Assembly: GCF_050699935.1 (NCBI RefSeq)
Contig: NZ_JBOHGB010000014.1
Span: 1 to 64,000, forward strand
Source of the DNA: Actinophytocola sp050699935
GTDB taxonomy: Bacteria; Actinomycetota; Actinomycetes; Mycobacteriales; Pseudonocardiaceae
Length of the DNA: 64,000 nt
Reading direction: 5' to 3'
The stretch's first letter is position 1. Each line of letters begins with the position of its first letter. Below the pieces are notes generated by a model that saw only the letters and a list, made by a program, of their open reading frames with translations, ran no database searches and was not told the origin of the DNA. The position numbers and the translations under genes were made by a program. Below are positions 44,283 through 53,992 of this stretch, piece after piece.

Positions 44283-45140
44283 TCACGTGCGTACGGCGGT
44301 CAGGAAGCCCCCGCTGGCCGCACCGGGGTCGGGTCGGCCGTAGGAGGCGTCAAGGGCCGCGCGATCGTGGATGCGCACGTGCCAACCGTGATCGGCCAGC
44401 CAACCCGGCGCGTCGGGACCGAGCCCGCCCTGCCACAACGCGGTGTACTCGGACATCGCCGGCACCGTGCGCGCCCGCGCCAGCAGCGAGTCGGTCGCCA
44501 TCCCGCCGTGTTCGAACGCCAGATGGCTGCCGGGAGCGGACAGTTCGCCGACCGTTGTGAGCATCCCTGCGGTCTCGTCGGCCGACAGGTAGATCAGCAG
44601 CCCCTCGGCCAGCCACGCGGTCAGCACCGTCTCCTGGAAGCCGGCCGCGACCAGCGTGGGCGACCAAGTGCCACGCAGGTCTGCCGGCACGATCACGCGC
44701 TCACACCGAGGACGGGCCGCCTGGTCTGCCAGCACCCGCTGCTTGAAGTTCAGCACGTCGGGCAGATCGACCTCGAACAGCCGCACCTCATCCGGCCAGG
44801 CCAGCCGGAACGCCCTGGTGTCCAGCCCCGCTGCCAGCAATACCACCTGCTCGCACCCAGCGGCCGTCGCAGCGAGCAGGTAGTCGTCGAAGAACCGCGT
44901 ACGCAGCACACCGTGGGCGTAGAACACCGCGCCCAGCGATGCCATCGGCCCCCATACCGCCAGGTCACGCTCCGACACTGGCTCGTCCGGCAGGACGCCC
45001 GGTGCCGCGTCCAGGAACGCCTGGGCGTACGGATCGTCGAACAGCCGGTCTGGTCGGCGGCTCTCTCCTGCCCGGACCGCCGCCACTCCCAACGCGGTCT
45101 TGCCCACACCACCCAGCGGTCCCCCCTGGTCCGCCGCCAT
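44283..45140 (-). CDS. SAM-dependent methyltransferase, leucine carboxyl methyltransferase (TIGR00027) family
   Basis: 285 aa. The N-terminal KTALGVAAVRAGESRRPDRLFDDPYAQAFL is characteristic of this actinobacterial family. The SAM site is VVLLAAGLDTRAFRLAWP, followed by LFEVDLPDVLNFKQRVL and the WLAEGLLIYLSADE motif. Start at 45140 has GGGAG eight bases upstream; a GTG three codons earlier is possible. It is divergent from a MarR gene with a palindromic site between them, so it is probably that regulator's target. The substrate is not known. Confidence 0.9.
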   Translation of the reverse strand: MAADQGGPLGGVGKTALGVAAVRAGESRRPDRLFDDPYAQAFLDAAPGVLPDEPVSERDLAVWGPMASLGAVFYAHGVLRTRFFDDYLLAATAAGCEQVVLLAAGLDTRAFRLAWPDEVRLFEVDLPDVLNFKQRVLADQAARPRCERVIVPADLRGTWSPTLVAAGFQETVLTAWLAEGLLIYLSADETAGMLTTVGELSAPGSHLAFEHGGMATDSLLARARTVPAMSEYTALWQGGLGPDAPGWLADHGWHVRIHDRAALDASYGRPDPGAASGGFLTAVRT

Positions 45141-45183
45141 GATCACCACTCCCTCTCGCGAACCGCACCATCTTCATCGTTAA

Positions 45184-45221
45184 CGATACATCTTCAGAGA
45201 TGTTTCGTCAGCGATGTATCG
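45184..45221. promoter_or_regulatory. probable MarR operator in a divergent promoter
   Basis: CGATACATC (45184-45192) and GATGTATCG (45213-45221) form a perfect 9-bp inverted repeat, with a further GATG half-site between. The right arm covers the first codons of the MarR frame. Confidence 0.65.
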
Positions 45222-45654
45222 TGGGGACGTGGATGGCGGACAACTACACCGACTGGGCCGACGACTGATCGAACTCTCGCGTCAGGCGACCGGCGAACCC
45301 GGTGACCTCGCACTCACCCCCGGAGAAGCAGCCGTCCTGGAAGACGTGCTCACCCACCCAGACAGCTCGGTCAGCGAGACCGCCAAGCGCACCGGCTTCG
45401 TACAAAGCCACGTGTCCGCCTCGGTTGCCCGCCTGACCGAGCGCGGCGTACTCACCACCGGGCCTGACCCGACCGACGGCCGTCGCACCCGGGTCCGGGC
45501 CACCGAACAGACCCGGAACGCGATCAGCCGACGGGCCGCCCGCCGCATCGACGACACTCTCGCCGACGCGGTTACCGACCCCGCCACCACGCAACGGGTG
45601 ACCGCCCTACTGGACGAACTAGCCAAACTCCTCCTGCCACAACGTCCCCAATAA
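45214..45654 (+). CDS. MarR-family transcriptional regulator
   Basis: 146 aa. Winged helix: LTPGEAAVLEDVLTHPDSSVSETAKRTGFVQSHVSASVARLTERGVLTTGPDPTDGRRTRVRATE. D-R-R in the wing is the MarR signature. The ATG at 45214 lies within the operator palindrome, so the GTG at 45229 may be the true start. It likely represses itself and the divergent methyltransferase gene. Confidence 0.88.
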   Translation: MYRGDVDGGQLHRLGRRLIELSRQATGEPGDLALTPGEAAVLEDVLTHPDSSVSETAKRTGFVQSHVSASVARLTERGVLTTGPDPTDGRRTRVRATEQTRNAISRRAARRIDDTLADAVTDPATTQRVTALLDELAKLLLPQRPQ

Positions 45655-45750
45655 CCGACGGCAGGAATCTCATCTACAAGGCACACATGCCAAACAGATG
45701 CCAAGATCACTGAGAATGTGCCACGCAGGATGAGAACCTACACGCCGGGC

Positions 45751-46910
45751 TCCCGTTCTTCGCCCCGGAAACGTAACCACCGACCACGGATCGGTGTACC
45801 GCAACCATCATCTGGTCGAAGTGCAGCGCGTGCTCGGCGCAAACATCCTGCCCGCCCGGGTGCTGCGCCCGACCGATAAGCAGGCGGTCGAGCGCGCGTT
45901 CGGCGTGATCCGCAGCCTGCTGTTCGAGCACCTGCCTGGCTATACCGGCGTCGACCGCGGCACCGACCCGGAGGCCGACGCGGTCCTCACGGTCGACGCG
46001 ATGGAACAGCTCGTCGCGACATGGATCGTCGGAGTTTGGCAAAATCGCCGCCTCGGCGAGCACGCCCCAGCCTGGGACCCCGGTGGCGAGCATTCCCCGA
46101 ATACGCTGCTCGCCGCGGCGATGAACCAAGGCGGGTTCGCCATGGAGATCCCGGATCCGCAGCTGTACTACCAGCTGCTGCCCGCCCACCACGTCGCCAT
46201 CCACCTCGACCGCGGCGTGAAGATCCGTGGCCTGTGGTACGACGGGCCGGCCCTCCATCCCTACCGCAACACGCCCTCGACCCGCAGCGGACGACACAAA
46301 GGAAGGTGGGTGATCCGCCGCGACCCGCGCGACGTCCGGACCGTGTACTTCCAGGACCCCAACACCCACGCCTGGCACACCCTGCGCTGGCGCGGGCTCC
46401 CACCTGAGGACGATGTCCCCGCGTTCAGCGACAGCCGCGCCCGCGAGCTGCTCGCCACCGCGCGCACGGCCGGCCTCAAACCCCGCACCGACGCCGAACT
46501 CCTCCCCGACACTGCTTGAGCTGCTCGGCGCGCACGTCCGGTCGAATCATGGCCGAGCCTCGCCAAAAGCCGACGCGCCGAACTCTCCCGCGACGACGCC
46601 CGAGGCAAAGCCGCCACGGCAGACCAGGACAGCGCGCGGCCGCTGCGCGCGGCGCCAGAGTCCAAGCCCACCCGCCGACGCGGCCGGCCGGCCGGCGCCG
46701 CGACAGGCACCGGAGCCGACCTGGCCGCAGCACTCCCAAACCGTTGAGTCCTCCGTCGACTTCGCGCGCCGCCGACGACAAGAAGACGTACTCGACGAGA
46801 CGCCGCCTGCCCGGCCGGCCCGGCTCGGTGATTCCTTCCGCCACCGCAACCTATTCCTGCTCTCCTGCGAGGACACCGACCCCGCCACCGACGTGAAAGG
46901 CACCTCGTGA
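45751..46910 (+). pseudogene. tniA: TniA-type DDE transposase, 5'-truncated and frameshifted
   Basis: Homology begins in the middle of the catalytic domain (VTTDHGSVYRNHHLVEVQRVLG, containing the second Asp). It continues through PTDKQAVERAFGVIRSLLFEHLPGY, with the catalytic Glu, and the Mu-type C-terminal domain (LYYQLLPAHHVAIHLDRGVKIRGLWYDG). Near 46510 one C too many in ctccccgac ends the frame; without it the text continues LLELLGAHVRSN to a stop at 46910. The N-terminal third is gone, so the transposase cannot function. It joins tniB by a 4-bp overlap. Confidence 0.82.
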
Positions 46911-48134
46911 GCCAGCCCGCCCCGGTCGCCCTGCCAACAACGATTCCTGATCGGGAAACCGTCGAGGGCTGGACACATTGGCGGCTGAGCCGGCACGCGT
47001 TCATCCCGGCGCCCCGGATCGACTTGGCCGCCTACCGTGCGTTGAGACCGCGGCGACGGCAGTTGCACGATCCGCATCGCGCGGCCACGCACGCGAACCT
47101 GCCGATGCAGGAAACCCCCATGTCCCGCGCGATGGGGCGGATCATACGGTCGCGCCTGCAGACCAACGCGCTCAAGCAGAAACCGACCCCGCGCCGGGCT
47201 GATGATCACCGTCGGCGGATACCCGGGCAAAACCGAGACCGCCTGCGAGATTGCCGCCGCATTCGAGGACGCCTGGCTCGACATGCACGCCCAGCTCAAC
47301 CCGACCGCCGTCTCCGGCACTCGGGACCTCCACGCGCCGGTCGCCTACGTCCAGACCCCGGTCACCGCGAAGCCGAAGAGCACCTGCCAGGCGATCCTCG
47401 ACTTCTTCGGCGCCCGGAACAAGAACATGACGCTGCCCGAGCTAACCGGTGCGGTCCGCAGCTCCCTGCGTGATCACGGCAACCGCGTACTGCTGCTGGA
47501 CGACATCACTCGTCTGAAGATGCACCGCGTCGACGACCAGGACACCCTCGACCTGATGCGCGCCTTCATGAGCATGCACACCACCCTCGTGCTCATCGGC
47601 GTCAACATTCCCGGTTCCGGTCTCCTGCGCGAAGGCCGCCACGATCCCCGCACCGGCCAGTGGGTATTCCCGCCGTCGCACGGGCGCTACGGCGATGATC
47701 CCTCCACCCAGACCGAACGCCGCTTCGACCTGGTCCACCTGGAACCGTTCACCTACGACACCCCCGCGGGCATCTCCGCCTGGACCACGCACCTGGCCGG
47801 TCTACAGCAAGAACTTCGCCTTTTCCGCGCGGCGCCGGACATGCTCACCGCCGGCACCATGCCCCGAATACCTGTTCCGCCGCACCAACGGCGTCGTCGG
47901 CCTGCTCGAACGACTCATCGAGGAAGGCTGCACCGAAGCAATCGACACCGGCACCGAGCAGCTGACCGAAACCCTGCTCGACACCATCCTGATCAACCTC
48001 GGCAAACGACCCCACCCGCGATCCCAGCTGCGGCGAAATCCCCGATGTCCCACCACCGACCCGACGCCGCGCCCGCAACCCACGCAACACTGTCTTCGAC
48101 GACACCGGCCCCCCACAGGCACGGCTGGCGCCCG
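46907..48134 (+). pseudogene. tniB: TniB-type AAA+ ATPase, two or more frame breaks
   Basis: Starts MSQPAPVALPTTIPDRETVEGWTHWRLSRHAFIPAPR. Near 47200 one G in cgccgggctg must be dropped to enter MITVGGYPGKTETACEIAAAFEDAW, which holds a P-loop-like segment shorter than the standard GxxxxGKT, then Walker B RVLLLDDITRL. Near 47865 an extra C separates AGTMP from EYLFRRTNGVVGLLERLIEEG. In Tn5053- and Tn7-type elements TniB/TnsC recruits the transposase to target DNA. Base-run errors explain two of the breaks. Confidence 0.8.
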
Positions 48135-48700
48135 GTGACGCGACCACTGCCGCGCAGCCTCGACCCGCTCCCCGACGAATCACTTGTCGGGTTCGTGCTG
48201 CGCCTGTGCCACCGCTCAAGATCCCACCCAACCAGCTGGCCCGGCTCACCGGTCTCGGCCCAGCAGTGCAGCGCCGCCACCAACTCCGGATCGCTCCCGC
48301 CCAGGCCGCCCCCGTCGCCCACGCGCTGCGCCTCACCATCGAGGAGGTCAGCCGACTCTGCCTCGACGGGCTGCGCGACCGCTACCCACCGCTAGAACTG
48401 GACGACACCGACGCCAGCTACATCCGCCGCTCCAAACATCTGCCCGCCACCCACGGATGGCTACGGGGCAACGCCACCAGCTACTGCCCAGACTGCCTCG
48501 CAGGCGACGACAGTCCCATCCAACAAGCCCACGGCGGCCCCTCGCGCCGGCTATGGCGCCTGCCTGTGACCTTCGCCTGCGTCACCCACCAACGCCTGCT
48601 CCACGCCCGTAACCGGCGGCCCCTGTCGCTCGACGACCATCGCTGCGTCGGAAGTGTTGTTCCCCGTGTCGTGGCGAACTGCTGCGCGGTTTCTCGTTGA
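48135..48700 (+). pseudogene. tniQ: TniQ target-selection protein, frameshifted and truncated
   Basis: VTRPLPRSLDPLPDESLVGFVLRLCHR is the TniQ N-terminus. One C is missing near 48212, after which it continues LKIPPNQLARLTGLGPAVQRR. A zinc-binding segment ATSYCPDCLAGDD with FACVTHQRLL follows, then homology stops at about 48640 (RNRRPLSLDDHRC). Full TniQ proteins are longer, so the C-terminal part is lost. Confidence 0.8.
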
Positions 48701-48739
48701 CCACCACGGCGTTCCCGCGGGGGAAGTCGCTGGACCCGT

Positions 48740-48772
48740 CCGGCTGACTGTCCACGAGTGACTGTCAGCCGG
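48740..48772. terminator. hairpin between tniQ remnant and DUF4389 gene
   Basis: CCGGCTGAC (48740-48748) and GTCAGCCGG (48764-48772) are perfect inverted repeats separated by 15 bases, between the convergent ends of two genes. No T-run follows. Confidence 0.45.
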
Positions 48773-48836
48773 GTGTAGCGGCTCGTTGTCTCATCCCGCA
48801 CGAGCCGGTTGCGAGCATCTCAACCACGGCCAGTAA

Positions 48837-49436
48837 TCATCCGGCGTGCAGGGTGAAGGGCGGGTACTGGTCGGTGAGCAGACCGACGTAGGCCTGCACG
48901 CGCAGGTTGTAGCGATAGACGCCAACCAGGAAGTCGCGAAGTCCCTGTGGGTATTCACCGGTGATCAGCACGGCGAAGAACCCGACGATCACGACAGCTA
49001 TCGCCGCGATGGCCAAGGTCAGCAGCACGAAGTAGTGCGGGACGGCGAGCAGCCATTTGACCAGCGGCTGCCATCGTGACATCTGCCCGGGATAGGTGAA
49101 GGTGACGAGGGTGTGCGGGTCGGCGCCGTCGTCGTCGGCGGTGGGCTGGAAGTCGAAGGGTGGGTACTCCTTGCGCAGGAACAGTGCATAGCTCGTTGCG
49201 CGCCATTCATAGCGGAAGGTCATGGCGATCGCGTCGAACAGTGGGCGGGGGATGCGTCGGGTGAACAGCACCGTGAACAGCGCGATCAGCGTCAGCACAC
49301 CGCGCAGCATGCTCAGCGCATTGGCGATGAGCAGTTGGGGAATCGCGAGGAGCCATTGCACGAGCGGTCGCCAGCGGGCGATCTGCCGCGAGCCGCGGAA
49401 GTCGAGTTGGGTGGGATAGGGGGTGGCCAGTGTCAT
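48837..49436 (-). CDS. DUF4389 membrane protein with internal duplication
   Basis: 199 aa. Two similar halves: ARWRPLVQWLLAIPQLLIANAL...RRIPRPLFDAIAMTFRYEWRATSYALFLRKEYPPF and SRWQPLVKWLLAVPHYFVLLTL...TGEYPQGLRDFLVGVYRYNLRVQAYVGLLTDQYPPF. Each half has one amphipathic and one or two hydrophobic helices. The ATG at 49436 has GGAGGG before it. Function unknown; these proteins are common in actinobacterial membranes. Confidence 0.88.
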   Translation of the reverse strand: MTLATPYPTQLDFRGSRQIARWRPLVQWLLAIPQLLIANALSMLRGVLTLIALFTVLFTRRIPRPLFDAIAMTFRYEWRATSYALFLRKEYPPFDFQPTADDDGADPHTLVTFTYPGQMSRWQPLVKWLLAVPHYFVLLTLAIAAIAVVIVGFFAVLITGEYPQGLRDFLVGVYRYNLRVQAYVGLLTDQYPPFTLHAG

Positions 49437-49484
49437 GGTGCCCTCCAAAGGGGCGACGATTCACGAATCGTGGTGGGCCAGCCG

Positions 49485-50525
49485 TCAGATGGTGATGACG
49501 AGCTTTCCGCGGGCGTTGCCCTCAACCATGTGCTGGATGGCTGTCGGGGTCTCGGCCAGCGGGTAGGTGCGTTCGATGGCAGGGGTGACCTTGCCGGACT
49601 CGATGAGCTCGGTGAGCGCGACGAGGTCCTTCGCGTTCTCCGAGTTGGTGAGTGCAGTCAGCTTCTGGCCGACGAACAGGGACAGCAGCGGCGCCCGCAG
49701 CGAACGGTCGAAGCCGCCGAGCCAGCGTCCGCCTGTCTCCGAGCCGACGATGACCAGCGTCCCGGCCGGGGCGAGTGCCCGCCGCAGATGGGTCAGTGAG
49801 CGGTGTCCGCCGATGTCGAGGATGACGTCGTAGCGCCCACCGGAGGTGATGTCGTCGCGGGTGTAGTCGATGACGTGGTCGGCGCCGAGGGAGCGGACCA
49901 GGTCCACCTTCGCGGTGCTGCACACCCCGGTCACCTCCGCGCCGAAGGCCTTGGCGATCTGTACGGCGAACGTGCCGACGCCGCCCGACGCCCCGATGAT
50001 CAGCACCGACTGCCTGGACCGCACCCGGCCGCCGTCGCGAACGGCCTGCAGGGCGGTGAGCGCCGAGACGGGCGCGGCGGCGGCCTGCTCGAAGGTCAGG
50101 TTCGTCGGCTTGGGTGCGAGCTTGTCCGCCCGGGCGCGGCAGAACTCGGCGAAGCCACCCTCCCCGATGCCGTACACCTCCTCGCCCGGCGCCGGCGTGG
50201 TGACGTCCTTGCCGACCGCCTCGACGACCCCGGCGACCTCCCGGCCCCGGGCACGGTCCTTGGGCACGCGGAATCCGTAGCCCATGACACGGATCGGGTA
50301 GGGCAGCCCGGTCATGATGTGCCAGACACCCCGATCCACGCCGGCCGCGTGCACCCGCACCAGCACCTCGTCGTCGGCGATCTGGGGCCGCGCGACCTGC
50401 TCGAGCCGCAGCACATCCTGGGCCTCGCCATACTCGTCCTGAACGATCGCTCGCATGGTCTCGGCTTCCACCTCGGTCGTCGCCTGTCTCTCGTGCGCCG
50501 GCCGGTCGCGCTGCTCGGTTCCCAT
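49485..50525 (-). CDS. zinc-type alcohol dehydrogenase-like / quinone oxidoreductase (MDR family)
   Basis: 346 aa. MRAIVQDEYGEAQDVLRLEQVARP is the usual start of this subgroup, so the first 23 residues may be extra; MGTEQRD at 50525 is used because GGGGCGA precedes it. NAD(P)H site in VLIIGASGGVGTFAVQIAKAFGAEVTGVCS, and the GHRSLTHLRRALAPAGTLVIVGSE segment is typical. Catalytic zinc ligands of true alcohol dehydrogenases are absent, so it reduces quinones or enones. It is divergent from a TetR gene with two palindromic sites between. Confidence 0.88.
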   Translation of the reverse strand: MGTEQRDRPAHERQATTEVEAETMRAIVQDEYGEAQDVLRLEQVARPQIADDEVLVRVHAAGVDRGVWHIMTGLPYPIRVMGYGFRVPKDRARGREVAGVVEAVGKDVTTPAPGEEVYGIGEGGFAEFCRARADKLAPKPTNLTFEQAAAAPVSALTALQAVRDGGRVRSRQSVLIIGASGGVGTFAVQIAKAFGAEVTGVCSTAKVDLVRSLGADHVIDYTRDDITSGGRYDVILDIGGHRSLTHLRRALAPAGTLVIVGSETGGRWLGGFDRSLRAPLLSLFVGQKLTALTNSENAKDLVALTELIESGKVTPAIERTYPLAETPTAIQHMVEGNARGKLVITI

Positions 50526-50546
50526 GCTCGCCCCATACGCTATATG

Positions 50547-50592
50547 TTTACAATGTAAGTTTCTGATGCAAGTTGTACGCTTACGGTGTAAG
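50547..50592. promoter_or_regulatory. probable TetR operators (two)
   Basis: TTTACA-A-TGTAAG (50547-50559) and CTTAC-GGT-GTAAG (50580-50592) share the arms TTAC/GTAA and lie in the divergent promoter of the oxidoreductase and TetR genes. Confidence 0.7.
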
Positions 50593-50611
50593 TAAGTCAA
50601 GGAGGGTGCCG

Positions 50612-51388
50612 ATGAGTGCCGCAAGTGCTACGCGTCGCGCCCGGCTGAACAGGGACCGGGTGCTGCGCGCCGCGGTGAGCCTGGCCGACGCGGACGGGAT
50701 CGACTCGCTCACCATGCGCAAGCTGGGCGTGGAGCTCGGGGTCGAGGCGATGTCGCTGTACAACCACGTCGCCAACAAGAGCGACCTACTCGACGGCATG
50801 ATCGACATCGTCTTCGCCGAGATCGACCTACCCACCGAGGAAACCGCCTGGCGCACCGCCATGCGCCGCCGCGCGATCTCGGCGCGAGCGGCCCTGGCGC
50901 GGCACCCCTGGGCCATCGGGCGCATGGAGTCGCGGACCACCCCCGGCCCCGCGACACTGCGCCACCACGACACCGTGCTCGGCATCCTGCGCGCGGCGGG
51001 CTTTCCAGTGGAGCTGGCCGCGCACGCGTACTCCGCACTGGACAGCTACATCTACGGCTTCGCGCTCCAGGCACCGAGCCTGCCTTTCGACACCGGCCAC
51101 GACAACGGGCAGGACAGTGCGCGGGACACTGGGCGGGACAGCGCGCAGGTCACCCGGGCGATCATGGCGCGGTTCACCTCCGGCCAGTACCCGCACCTCA
51201 CCGAGATGGCCGTCAAGCACGTCCTGCAACCCGGCTACGACTTCGCCGACGAGTTCGAATTCGGGCTCGACCTCATCCTCAATGGCCTCGAGAGCCATCG
51301 AGCACAGCGAGGTGTCCGGCAGATAGACCCCGGTCACGCCGGCGCGGCACGTCAACCTCCTCGCGGTAGGCGAGGAAACGGTTCGTAG
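50612..51388 (+). CDS. TetR-family transcriptional regulator
   Basis: 258 aa from the ATG preceded by GGAGGG. The N-terminal helix-turn-helix reads AAVSLADADGIDSLTMRKLGVELGVEAMSLYNHVANKSDLLDGMIDIVF. The ligand domain ends FADEFEFGLDLILNGLES; homologues normally stop near there, so the last 30 residues (HRAQRGVRQIDPGHAGAARQ) may come from loss of the original stop. It probably represses the divergent oxidoreductase. Confidence 0.88.
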   Translation: MSAASATRRARLNRDRVLRAAVSLADADGIDSLTMRKLGVELGVEAMSLYNHVANKSDLLDGMIDIVFAEIDLPTEETAWRTAMRRRAISARAALARHPWAIGRMESRTTPGPATLRHHDTVLGILRAAGFPVELAAHAYSALDSYIYGFALQAPSLPFDTGHDNGQDSARDTGRDSAQVTRAIMARFTSGQYPHLTEMAVKHVLQPGYDFADEFEFGLDLILNGLESHRAQRGVRQIDPGHAGAARQPPRGRRGNGS

Positions 51389-51996
51389 CGCGGCGGGAAC
51401 CTCGTCGTGAACAAGCACAGCGATCGAAATCCGATAGCACGGCGCCACAGCACCGCCGAGGACTCCAGCGGTTCTTCCCGCAACGCCGCCGCGGCGGCAT
51501 CCGGTGCCCGCGAGGGGCGCGCGCGACAGCAAGACGAACCGGACTCCCTCCGCTAGGAACACCGGACAGCTCGACGCGATCAGGTACTACTCCATGACCG
51601 GTTTGAACCCCTCGGTCCGGCATAGCATGCGGTCCATCGTCCAGCCGTGGACCTCACCGGATCCATTGTGGACGGAAGGCCAGGACGTCACCGACCGTCC
51701 ACCGTGGCGTTCGAGGCTGTGCGTGGGTACCGTGAACGACGCTCGACCCAGATGTCGTTGCGGGGTTGGCGATCTCCTCCGCGAGGCGTATGTCTCGTTG
51801 CGGGAGGGACGGCAGCGCTGTCCGCTGGCATACGAGGTCGGTTGCGAGCGCTAGGTCGACCGCAACGCGATGCCGAAGCTGCGGCCGCAGATAGCCACGC
51901 CGACGAGGAATCGTTGAACTCGTTGACAAGCACGACCGCGAACATCGCCACCCCCGCGTACGAAATGTGGCTCAGGCCGAGAACTCACGCTCAATG
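51389..51996. other. no supported gene
   Basis: Frames on both strands are short and overlap. No motif recognised. GTCGTTGCGGGG and GTCTCGTTGCGGG are near-repeats around 51750-51800. Confidence 0.4.
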
Positions 51997-52261
51997 TCAA
52001 CCGGCAGTATCGCTTTCGATCTTGGTGGCGAGAAGCTGTCGCGCGGAATTGGCGTAGCGCAACGCGGTCTTCGCATCGACGCCGAACACGACCGCGAGGT
52101 GGAGCGGGTCGGCGCGGTGAGTGAGAGCTTCTTCGAGTTGGCGGTCCATGCGTAGCCGCTCCAGGTTGGCGTGCAAGCCGCGGAAGACCTCGGTGAGCCA
52201 GGAATGGCCGACCCGCGCGGTCGCGGTGGCCGTGCGTTTGTTGACGAGCAGGTTCGTGTTG
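51997..52261 (-). pseudogene. C-terminal relic of a tyrosine-recombinase-type transposon integrase
   Basis: The minus strand reads NLLVNKRTATATARVGHSWLTEVFRGL, then LERLRMDRQLEEALTHRADPLHLAVVFGVDAKTALRYANSARQLLATK before the stop at 51997. I recognise this as the tail of integrase-like proteins common in actinomycete transposons. The catalytic core is absent, so it is a relic. Assignment rests on memory of the pattern. Confidence 0.5.
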
Positions 52262-52351
52262 GAACTGGACAAGGACGAAAAGGCGCAACTGGACAAACTC
52301 AACAAATACCTCACGGCGAAATCTGTCTGACGCACCGAGGAGGGACGCACC

Positions 52352-52738
52352 ATGACCGCGCATGCCGAACCGGCCACCATCGACGAGGTCAGGGCCAAGC
52401 TCGACCCGCTCGTCGACGAGTACCTCGACGCGCACCCGGAGATCGTCGAACAGTACAACCGCCTCCTCGACGCGGTTTCCGACGACGTCTCCGAGGCGGA
52501 CACCCCGGCTACGCCCGACAGCCCGACCGAACTGGCCGGCGACCTCGAGGACGACATCGGCAAGGACGTAGCCACGTTGTCCGCGTCCCTGTCGAAGCTG
52601 GACTCGCTGGACGAGGAGAAGCTCGCGTCGATCGCGGCCAAGCTCGAGGGGGACGGCGACGGCCTCACCGAAGCCGAGGTCCAACAGCTCGAAATGCTCG
52701 CCGAACTGGGTGCCGTCTCGGCCAACGAGCGGTCCTGA
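52352..52738 (+). CDS. small acidic helical protein, unknown function
   Basis: 128 aa, strongly acidic (DEVRAKLDPLVDEYLDAHPEIVEQYNRLLDAVSDDVSEAD; LAGDLEDDIGKDVATLSASLSKLDSLDEEKL). No signal peptide, membrane helix or Cys. It looks all-helical. It is followed after 39 bp by another unknown gene on the same strand, with which it probably forms an operon. A purine-rich GAGGAGGGA lies 5 bp before the ATG. Family not recognised. Confidence 0.7.
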   Translation: MTAHAEPATIDEVRAKLDPLVDEYLDAHPEIVEQYNRLLDAVSDDVSEADTPATPDSPTELAGDLEDDIGKDVATLSASLSKLDSLDEEKLASIAAKLEGDGDGLTEAEVQQLEMLAELGAVSANERS

Positions 52739-52777
52739 CGCAGACACGACGTTCAGCACCGGAGGACGGGAGGAACC

Positions 52778-53536
52778 ATGTCCGGAGTCGAGGAGATCGT
52801 CGGAATCGCCGCGGCCGGGATCGCGGCCGCAGGTGCCACGCTCACGGTCAGCAGGTTCCTCATCGGAAAGGGCGGAACGGCCACCATCACGCCGGGCGGC
52901 GCCGTGTCGACCCTGGACGACGAACGCGAGAAACAACTGCGGACCGCGTCCGGTGGGCAGCTGGAGCAGTTCGCGCTCATCAGGTACGAGTGGCCGTTCG
53001 TCATCCAGACACATTCGGCCCTGTCCAGGCACATAGCCCGCGTCGGCCTGATACCCAACCTCTCCCTGAAGGTCCTCGAGAAGGCCGGCTCACCGAAACT
53101 CTCCAAGCGGGCCGTCGAGAACGAACTCCGCCAGCTCAGAGAATCTCGCGACCTTGACCCAGCAAAGGTCGACAAGAAATCAAGGAATACCAGAAGTTCC
53201 TCGAACCGATGGAGAAGCACGAGGACAAGGCGGATCTGTTCTCACGGTACTCCGAGTCGTTCGTGGCCACGAAGTCACACGCGAACGTGCGCATTCCCGC
53301 CCTCGTGGACTTCGAGATCGTCGGCCTGCGCTACTACGCGAAAGGCGAGCAGCACGACGAGTACGAGATCAGGTCGGCCACGATCTCGCAGTGGGCGGCC
53401 ACGAGTGCCGGCCACCGGTTCCGGAACTTCTTCAACGAGAAGATCAACCTGGAGTACGGGCGATCACATCTTCCTGGTGCTGCGCCGCGGCGTCACCGAC
53501 GAGCAGGCGGCACGCGAGCTGACCGGCGGCGCCTGA
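52778..53536 (+). pseudogene. unknown protein with N-terminal membrane segment; two one-base frame breaks
   Basis: Starts MSGVEEIVGIAAAGIAAAGATLTVSRFLIGKGG, a single membrane helix. The text reads on to LDPAKVDK, where one more G near 53170 would give EIKEYQKFLEPMEKHEDKADLFSRYSESFVATKSHANVRIPALVDFEIVGLRYYAKG. Near 53460 one G fewer gives DHIFLVLRRGVTDEQAARELTGGA and the stop at 53536. Repaired length is about 252 aa. No known family. Two single-base defects in G runs within 300 bp point to sequencing error as much as to decay. Confidence 0.6.
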
Positions 53537-53595
53537 CACACGCCTGCCGATCCTGCACCTCTCGGTTAGTGCGCCATCACCTGCTGAAACACGTC

Positions 53596-53992
53596 CTATC
53601 CAGCTCCCGTGCGGCGGAGCACCTCGAGCAGGATGCCCGGGCGGCCGGACGCCTCGAGGTCGCCGGTGACCAGGTCCTTGCCGAGGCACATATGGGTGCC
53701 CGCGGCGAACCCGGTGCCGTAGGGCTTGACCGTCCGGTCGAGACGGTCGGCGCGGCGCGGGTCGAACCGGTCGGCATCCGGTCCGTAGACCCGCGGATCG
53801 CGATTGGCCGCCGCGAGGTGCAGCCCCACCCGGTCGCCGGGACCGAACCGGGTGCCGCTCGAGGCGAGCGTAACGTCCCGAACTGCGACCCTCGGATGGA
53901 TCTTGCGCCCGCTCGTGTGCAGCCGGATCGTCTCGTACAACGCGCGCTGCAGGAACTCGTCGTCCTCGGTGAGCGCGCAGGTTGGTCGAGAC
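53596..53992 (-). pseudogene. cytochrome P450 fragment (ExxR to haem loop)
   Basis: Contains ALYETIRLHTSGRKIHPRVAV (ExxR in YETIR), the AANRDPRVYGPDADRFDPRR segment and the haem loop FAAGTHMCLGKDL with the axial Cys. It has about 130 of the usual 400 residues. Everything before the K helix is missing and the end is cut after LLEVLRRTG. It is a non-functional remnant. Confidence 0.82.

Noticed and set aside
45751..48700. CRISPR-associated transposon (Tn7-like CAST)
   Set aside because: The TniABQ relic lies 30 kb from the I-E locus, which has an intact cas3 and cas1/cas2; no Cascade genes lie inside the element.
51851..53032. 393-codon minus-strand frame over the 52-53 kb region
   Set aside because: Overlaps the acidic plus-strand protein; composition V/R/G/L-rich without motifs.
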